From the NCBI GenBank assembly GCA_027624675.1, contig JAQBTZ010000023.1:1-7866 (forward strand): a stretch of 7,866 bases of DNA. The letters run 5' to 3'. The notes under the pieces are model-generated. The model was not told where the DNA came from. It worked only from the letters and a program-made list of their open reading frames with translations, and searched no databases. The position numbers and the translations under genes were made by a program. The stretch comes from a bacterium. GTDB taxonomy: Bacteria > Patescibacteriota > WWE3 > 2-01-FULL-39-13 > JAQBTZ01. Within the stretch, counting starts at the first letter, position 1. The number at the start of each line of letters is the position of its first letter. Below are positions 5,707 through 7,866 of this stretch, piece by piece.

Positions 5707-6423
5707 TTATTTTTTTTTGTTTTTAATATTAGTTAATGCTTGTTCTGCGGCTACTTGTTCTGCTTTTTGCTTGCTTGGTCCTACTCCTTTTGCAAGTAAT
5801 TCTGAGTTAATATATACTCCTATTGTAAATGTTTTGTCGTGATCTGGACCCTCTGATTTAATGATCTTATACACTGGTGTTAGGCTAAATTTCTCTTGTG
5901 TTATTTCTTGTAACGAACTTTTACTATCTCGATATTCGTTATTTTTTACAATATCATCAATTTTATAAAATAAGTTTTTCTTTAGATAATTTCGACAAAT
6001 ATTAATATCGTTAGAGTCAATGTATAAGGCACCAAGTACACTTTCAAAAGTATTTGCTAATATGTACTCTCGCATTCTGCCTCCTGTTTGTTCTTCGCCA
6101 ATTGACATTAATAAATATTTTCCAAAATCAAGCTTTAATGATTCTTGTGCTAAAGAAGTTGTGTTTACTGTGGCTGCTCTAAAGTTAGTTAACTTTCCTT
6201 CGGGTTCGTTACTGTAGTTACTAAATAGTTGCTCGGAAATTAGAAATTGTAAAATTGCATCACCTAAAAATTCAAGGCGTTCGTTACTGTTATTGTGGTA
6301 ATTTTGGTTTTCATTTAAAAATGATCTGTGTGTAAAAGCTTTTAAGAACAAATTTTTATCATTAATCTTATATTCAATCTTTTCCTCAATTTCTTTCCAG
6401 TCAATATGGTTATCAAAATTCAT
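5707..6423 (-). CDS. rnc: Ribonuclease III
   Basis: The 238-residue protein has a catalytic domain (about 10-155) and a double-stranded RNA-binding domain (about 166-234). The signature NERLEFLGD at 47-55 supplies Glu48, Glu51 and Asp55, and ANTFESVLGALYID at 123-136 supplies the essential Glu127. Asn124 replaces the Asp114 of the E. coli enzyme, a change I believe is common in other RNases III. The dsRBD shows SLQEITQEKFSLTPVYKI and ends GPSKQKAEQVAAEQAL. The enzyme cuts double-stranded RNA in rRNA precursors and mRNAs. Its ATG abuts the TAA of the acpP-like gene with no gap, suggesting coupled translation, and preserves the widespread acpP-rnc pairing. The C-terminus is Lys-rich (KNKKK) from an A-rich run. 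Confidence 0.97.
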   Translation of the reverse strand: MNFDNHIDWKEIEEKIEYKINDKNLFLKAFTHRSFLNENQNYHNNSNERLEFLGDAILQFLISEQLFSNYSNEPEGKLTNFRAATVNTTSLAQESLKLDFGKYLLMSIGEEQTGGRMREYILANTFESVLGALYIDSNDINICRNYLKKNLFYKIDDIVKNNEYRDSKSSLQEITQEKFSLTPVYKIIKSEGPDHDKTFTIGVYINSELLAKGVGPSKQKAEQVAAEQALTNIKNKKK

Positions 6424-6672
6424 TTAAATTATTCCTAAGTTATCTGTTACTATATCTATTAGTTCTTGTACTGTATTTATGTTATGCACGTCAATATCTT
6501 TAAATTCAGTTTCATATTTAACTGCTAAGGTGTTTAGGATTTTAGCTTTTTCGACTCCATCAATATTAAGGTCACCTTCAAAGTTATCATTAACTGAAAC
6601 TTCTGTAACTGAAACCACAGCTACCTCTGCTATTAATTCTTTTATGTCTTTAATGATTTGTTCTATTTCCAT
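6424..6672 (-). CDS. acpP: Acyl-carrier-protein-like protein lacking the phosphopantetheine serine
   Basis: The 82-residue, acidic, four-helix-type sequence has the length and pattern of acyl carrier protein: an amphipathic first helix (IEQIIKDIKELIAEV), the FEGDLNIDG turn, the second helix VEKAKILNTLAVKYETEF, and a C-terminal NTVQELIDIVTDNL. It sits immediately before rnc, the usual acpP place. The normal DSL motif that carries 4'-phosphopantetheine on Ser is DGV here, with Gly39 encoded by GGA at 6558-6556. No single base change turns GGA into a Ser codon, so one read error is an unlikely cause. It therefore should not carry acyl groups in the usual way. No fatty-acid synthesis genes are nearby. 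A structural or protein-binding role is possible, but nothing here identifies the partner. Confidence 0.8.
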   Translation of the reverse strand: MEIEQIIKDIKELIAEVAVVSVTEVSVNDNFEGDLNIDGVEKAKILNTLAVKYETEFKDIDVHNINTVQELIDIVTDNLGII

Positions 6673-6685
6673 AATGATAAATTAA

Positions 6686-6703
6686 ACTAATATTGATATT
6701 AGT
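6686..6703. repeat. 18-bp inverted repeat in the nusB-acpP spacer
   Basis: ACTAATA-TTGA-TATTAGT is a perfect 7-bp stem with a 4-nt loop (8 bp if a 2-nt loop is allowed), in the 52-bp spacer between nusB and the acpP-like gene. The stem is AT-rich, and no clean T tract follows on the minus strand, so it is a poor intrinsic terminator. It could be an operator, a processing hairpin or chance in AT-rich DNA. Confidence 0.35.
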
Positions 6704-6724
6704 TCAAGTAGTTTGTAAATGAAA

Positions 6725-7162
6725 TTATTTTTTTATGGTGTAATTTTCTAATACTGTTGCAAGTACACCGTTAACAAATTTACCTGAAGAATCATTTGCA
6801 AATGACTTAGCAAGTTCTACACACTCATTAATTATTACCTTTGGTGGTGCGTTATTTGCTATTGTAAGCTCGAAAACTGCTAATCTTAAACAAGATAGGT
6901 CTAGTTTAGAAACTTGGTCTAGGGGCCATTCTGGGGCGCAAAATGCAATTATCTCATCTAGTAACTGAATATTGCTTGTTACACCGTCATACAAAAACTT
7001 TGCCATACCAGTATCTTCGTCAGATATTTCTAGTACTTCTTTATGATAAGTTAGATTTTGTTTTAATTGTGAATTAAATGAATAGGCAAACAAAGCTGCA
7101 AGAGTAACTTCTCTTGCTTTATGTCTTGGATCAGATTTGTTAAATTGCAGGTTATTATTCAA
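6725..7162 (-). CDS. nusB: Transcription antitermination factor NusB
   Basis: The 145-residue, all-helical NusB begins with the typical basic segment SDPRHKAREVTLAALFAYSF (10-29). It later has CAPEWPLDQVSKLDLSCLRLAVFEL and ends with the family hallmark PPKVIINECVELAKSF, then DSSGKFVNGVLATV. NusB, with NusE/S10, binds boxA RNA and supports antitermination and folding during rRNA transcription. The start is TTG at 7162: an in-frame stop lies just upstream and no ATG precedes the conserved segment. No Shine-Dalgarno sequence is seen. It is 20 bp downstream of rpmF, within an operon of rRNA maturation genes. Confidence 0.96.
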   Translation of the reverse strand: MNNNLQFNKSDPRHKAREVTLAALFAYSFNSQLKQNLTYHKEVLEISDEDTGMAKFLYDGVTSNIQLLDEIIAFCAPEWPLDQVSKLDLSCLRLAVFELTIANNAPPKVIINECVELAKSFANDSSGKFVNGVLATVLENYTIKK

Positions 7163-7182
7163 TTTTTAATTAACCAACATTA

Positions 7183-7338
7183 CTACTTATTATAAGTATC
7201 GCAGTTTGTACAAGTCGTATGAGGTCTGATTTTATCCTTACAACTTATACAAGTTTTCAACTCAACACCTTTAATGCTAAGGTGGCTTCGTCTTTTATTT
7301 CTTCTTCCTGTAGATGTTTTTCTTTTTGGTACTGGCAT
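7183..7338 (-). CDS. rpmF: 50S ribosomal protein L32, four-cysteine form
   Basis: A 51-codon gene runs from ATG at 7338 to TAG at 7185-7183. The protein starts MPVPKRKTSTGRRNKRRSH, the standard L32 N-terminus. A zinc ribbon follows, with CISC at 30-33 and CTNC at 43-46. L32 is a small 50S protein near the peptidyl-transferase region; the four cysteines should bind zinc, unlike the Cys-less paralogues made under zinc limitation. It lies 24 bp after rsmD and 20 bp before nusB. The rsmD...rpmF and rpmF...acpP neighbourhoods are old bacterial gene orders. Confidence 0.97.
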   Translation of the reverse strand: MPVPKRKTSTGRRNKRRSHLSIKGVELKTCISCKDKIRPHTTCTNCDTYNK

Positions 7339-7362
7339 ATGGCGATAAATTTTATAGAAAAA

Positions 7363-7866
7363 TTACTCTTTAGTCAAGATACTAACCGAGGTGTTGCCAA
7401 ATGACCTTGTATCTATCACCTTTAAATTACTACCATCAACTCCTTCAAATTTATCTGGAACTAATATCTCTTTGAAATGATCATAGAAAATTACTCCGTT
7501 ATCGTTTAAAACAATACAAAGAGTTTTTAAGATATGTTTAACAAGTCCTTCTGCATAATATGGGCTCAAAAAAACAAAGTCGTATGTGTTAGGTGTTTCA
7601 CCTATAAATCTTTGTGCATCCATTCTGTATACCTTGGATTTTTCTACAAAATTATGTGTTTCAAGGTTTTTTGTTATTGTTTGGGCTGATCTTGGGTCTA
7701 TATCAACAAAATCACACCAGCTTGCTCCTCTACTTAATGCCTCTAGTCCAAAACTTCCGGAACCTGCAAAAAGGTCAAGAATAGTTTTTTTCTCAATATC
7801 AATACCAATTATATTAAATACAGATTGTCTAACAATATCTTGTGCTGGTCTAATTTCTGGTATATT
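7363..7866 (-). CDS. rsmD: 16S rRNA (guanine-N2)-methyltransferase RsmD, partial, with SPYY motif
   Basis: The frame is open to the window edge, giving 167 residues; the N-terminus is outside. RsmD methylates G966 (E. coli numbering) of 16S rRNA with S-adenosylmethionine. Visible in order: the RsmD-type IRPAQDIVRQSVFNII (5-20, compare RPTxDRVRESLFNIL), SAM-binding motif I DLFAGSGSFGLEALSRGA (31-48), acidic motif II FVDIDP (53-58), then MDAQRF. Motif IV at the active site reads FLSPYY (99-104) where RsmD normally has LDPPY. A Ser in the first place is known from other amino-methyltransferases (SPPY), but the second Pro is Tyr here. It is probably the first visible gene of the minus-strand operon, ending 24 bp before rpmF. 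Confidence 0.93.
   Translation of the reverse strand, partial: NIPEIRPAQDIVRQSVFNIIGIDIEKKTILDLFAGSGSFGLEALSRGASWCDFVDIDPRSAQTITKNLETHNFVEKSKVYRMDAQRFIGETPNTYDFVFLSPYYAEGLVKHILKTLCIVLNDNGVIFYDHFKEILVPDKFEGVDGSNLKVIDTRSFGNTSVSILTKE

Noticed and set aside
5569..5725. Intrinsic terminator on the plus strand (GC-rich stem followed by a T run)
   Set aside because: The T-rich stretch starts more than 10 bases after the stem and the main T run lies inside the end of rnc. No plus-strand gene upstream needs termination.
1..7866. Alternative genetic code with UGA read as Gly, as in Absconditabacteria or Gracilibacteria
   Set aside because: No TGA is used as a stop in twelve genes, but no in-frame TGA appears in any recognisable protein either, and every gene reads to normal length with standard codons. 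The pilN interruption is a TAA in a shifted frame, not a TGA.

Overview
The window is AT-rich (roughly 30% GC by eye), densely packed, and split into two convergent gene blocks. Gene content and order suggest the Candidate Phyla Radiation (Patescibacteria), perhaps Microgenomates. The reasons are a type IV pilus pilM-pilN-pilO cluster behind a large surface protein, very short intergenic gaps, compact housekeeping proteins, and an acyl-carrier-like gene with no fatty-acid genes beside it. This placement is an inference from gene content; no rRNA is present. All twelve genes end in TAA or TAG and none in TGA, and no TGA occurs inside a recognisable protein, so there is no sign of the UGA-Gly code used by some CPR lineages.

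Plus strand, 1-4220: the 3' part of a large extracellular protein with Ig-like segments, a CBM4/9-like segment and a bactofilin-like C-terminus is followed by pilM, pilN and pilO. These encode the inner-membrane/cytoplasmic alignment complex of a type IV pilus. PilM is an actin-like cytoplasmic protein that binds the N-terminal motif of PilN, and PilN pairs with PilO through coiled coils and ferredoxin-like domains. As given, pilN is broken by a -1 frameshift just after its membrane segment, most simply one missing A in a short A run.

Minus strand, 7866-4213 (read right to left): rsmD (partial), rpmF (only 51 codons), nusB, acpP-like, rnc, a 213-bp spacer, rpsP, khpA and trmD. This is an RNA-processing and ribosome-assembly operon covering 16S rRNA methylation, two ribosomal proteins, antitermination, RNase III, a KH RNA-binding protein and tRNA m1G37 methylation. 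Relics of classical bacterial order remain (rpmF...acpP-rnc; rpsP-khpA-trmD), but plsX/fab genes, rimM and rplS are missing from their usual places. The last gene, trmD, overlaps pilO tail to tail through the 8-bp palindrome CTAATTAG, so both genes share their stop region and no terminator separates them.

The most unusual items are: (1) a 118-bp GC-rich (about 53%) element with 14-bp imperfect terminal inverted repeats between rnc and rpsP, a candidate structured RNA, RNase III processing site or MITE-like repeat; (2) an acyl-carrier-like protein with Gly where the phosphopantetheine Ser should be; (3) the frameshifted pilN; (4) a carbohydrate-binding-like domain apparently nested in an Ig-like domain; (5) catalytic-motif variants in RsmD (SPYY) and TrmD (Glu at position 169, shortened C-terminus).
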